25,449 nucleotides of DNA from RGIG464 sp045643185 (GTDB lineage Bacteria; Myxococcota_A; Bradymonadia; UBA4248), in the NCBI GenBank assembly GCA_045643185.1, contig JAZUKH010000089.1, forward strand, positions 1 to 25,449, read 5' to 3'. The translations under genes and the position numbers were made by a program. Numbering within the stretch: position 1 is the stretch's first letter; every line of letters begins with the position of its first letter. Shown one piece after another: positions 24,457 through 25,449 of this stretch. Under the pieces are notes generated by a model. That model searched no databases, was not told where the DNA came from, and worked only from the letters and a program-made list of their open reading frames with translations.

Positions 24457-24564
24457 GAGGGGGAAGTCTCCCCCTACGCGGCTAGTTTTTTCCATGATGC
24501 CGCGTAGCAGGCTACGCGGCATCACGGAAAAAATACGCCGCTACCCCTTCGCCTGGCAGGGCCC
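24457..24564 (+). repeat. Dispersed palindromic repeat, copy C (longest inner stem)
   Basis: GGGGGAAGTCTCCCCC is followed by TACGCGGCTA. A long inner hairpin comes next (TGATGCCGCGTAG / CTACGCGGCATCA around CAGG, extended by TTTTTTCC/GGAAAAAA). It closes with TACGCCGCTACCCC and GCCTGGCAGGGCCC. The arms match copies A and B. It lies 33 nt after the permease stop. The remaining 116 nt to the next gene hold no clear promoter. Confidence 0.87.
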
Positions 24565-24680
24565 ACGACCACCGTGGCCGCTGAATACGCAGTTAAAATG
24601 CTTCCAAAAAATGCTAAACTATGACTTATAGGTCGTATGGCTGGGTGAGCATCACGGCTGAGATACAAGGAGGCACGACG

Positions 24681-25449
24681 ATGGCTGAAAAAAAATTAAG
24701 ACCAGGCGCATTGATTGAGTTCTACACAGAATTCAAAGAAAACCACGCGTATTACGTTGATAAAACGATGTTTATCGCACAGGTGCTGACAAATACAAGC
24801 AAAGTTCAGCTTTACACGCGCCCGCGCCGCTTCGGCAAAACGCTTTCGCTCACGACGCTTCACACGTTCCCCGCTTCTCACGATTACCTCGGCCGACCGT
24901 TTGATCCCAAAACTTACTTTGAAGGCCGAAAGGTCATGGAATGCGACGATGAGGTCTTGTCGCGCATGGGCAAACACCCCGTCATCTTCATGTCGCTCAA
25001 AGAGTGCTGCAAACCGACGTTTAACGAAAGTTTGAGTAAGTTTCGGTTCGCGTTTGGTGAAGCCGTAAGCGTTCATCATGCATACCTGGAAAAGGGGCTC
25101 ATCTCAGAACAAGATCGTATTTATTACAAGGCATTGAATCAATTAGACTCTTCCAAAGAGATTTGCGAAAACTCATTGAGGCTGCTCTCTAAGTGGATTG
25201 AAATGGCTACAGGCATTAAACCCTATATTCTCATTGATGAATATGATGTACCGTTACAATCTGCATTTCATTACGGTTATTACGATGAAATGGTGTCATT
25301 CATCCGTTCGCTGTTTAGCAATGGCTTAAAAACCAATTCTTGCTTTGAAAAAGCTGTATTGACCGGATGCATGCGCGTTTCCAAAGAGTCCATTTTTACT
25401 GGATTTAATAATTTACGCGTCTATTCGATCGATTCCGAAATGGATGCGG
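24681..25449 (+). CDS. AAA-ATPase_like protein (PF09820 type), N-terminal part (3' end outside window)
   Basis: ATG 24681 is preceded by AAGGAGG (24668-24674). The frame is open to the window edge (256 codons). It begins MAEKKLRPGALIEFYTEFKE and has the family signatures. These are YYVDKTMFI, then the P-loop-like RPRRFGKTLSLTTL (about 50-63), then the Walker B-like YILIDEYDVPL (about 182-192), then a stretch ending VLTGCMRVSKESIFTGFNNL. Proteins of this kind usually continue into a C-terminal PD-(D/E)XK nuclease-like domain, outside this window. Their role is unclear; they often form large paralogous sets and travel as accessory genes. Codon use becomes more A/T-rich towards the end, in line with acquisition. 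Copy C of the dispersed repeat lies between it and the permease gene. Confidence 0.88.
   Translation, partial: MAEKKLRPGALIEFYTEFKENHAYYVDKTMFIAQVLTNTSKVQLYTRPRRFGKTLSLTTLHTFPASHDYLGRPFDPKTYFEGRKVMECDDEVLSRMGKHPVIFMSLKECCKPTFNESLSKFRFAFGEAVSVHHAYLEKGLISEQDRIYYKALNQLDSSKEICENSLRLLSKWIEMATGIKPYILIDEYDVPLQSAFHYGYYDEMVSFIRSLFSNGLKTNSCFEKAVLTGCMRVSKESIFTGFNNLRVYSIDSEMDA

Noticed and set aside
24640..24672. GGCTGAGAT before the AAA-ATPase_like gene, like the CTGAGA box of a TPP riboswitch
   Set aside because: The second conserved part (CCTGAT and the GATAATACC-like strand) is missing and the downstream gene has no link with thiamine.

Overview
All genes recognised in this window lie on the + strand. 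The sequence is of moderate G+C by eye. The content points to a delta-proteobacterial / Myxococcota-type Gram-negative. It has large periplasmic TPR proteins resembling the Glt (Agl/Agm) machinery of Myxococcus, two outer-membrane beta-barrels of the myxobacterial type, many lipoproteins, an FHA-sigma54 activator, and a LolC/E permease. Because the base composition is lower than that of classical myxobacteria, a lower-GC relative such as the Bradymonadia is my guess. This is inference; there is no rRNA in the window.

Layout: (1) 1-620, the end of an RND/MMPL transporter. (2) 691-8794, an envelope cluster: a coiled-coil secreted protein, a 741-aa TPR protein, a 1219-aa TPR protein and a TPR lipoprotein; the last two overlap by 4 nt. 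(3) 8795-9976, an island with a perfect 18-bp palindrome, a 96-aa exported protein and a cysteine-rich lipoprotein. (4) 10087-12027, a YcbB-like L,D-transpeptidase lipoprotein, followed by a 347-nt hairpin-rich gap. (5) 12375-14188, ftsY in two pieces: a membrane-anchor/acidic reading frame and the NG GTPase frame, joined by a -1 shift at a run of nine A. (6) 14345-15988, two Glt-type beta-barrels and a terminator. (7) 16040-17279, a tandem 32-bp duplication at the start of a lipoprotein gene. (8) 17532-19097, an FHA/AAA+/Fis sigma54 activator. (9) 19252-19494, rpmB between two terminators. (10) 19575-21746, a second YcbB-like L,D-transpeptidase. (11) 21806-22534, a protein opening with six Cys/His-rich heptapeptides. 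(12) 22664-24424, a LolC/E-type permease with a large insertion. (13) 24681-end, a partial AAA-ATPase_like protein.

Most genes work at the cell envelope: RND export, a Glt-like trans-envelope complex, 3-3 peptidoglycan cross-linking, lipoprotein release and membrane targeting by FtsY. The least explained items are a family of intergenic repeats with conserved arms and interchangeable inner palindromes (about 1471, 17290 and 24457, with a related hairpin at 12134), the split ftsY, and the Cys/His repeat protein.
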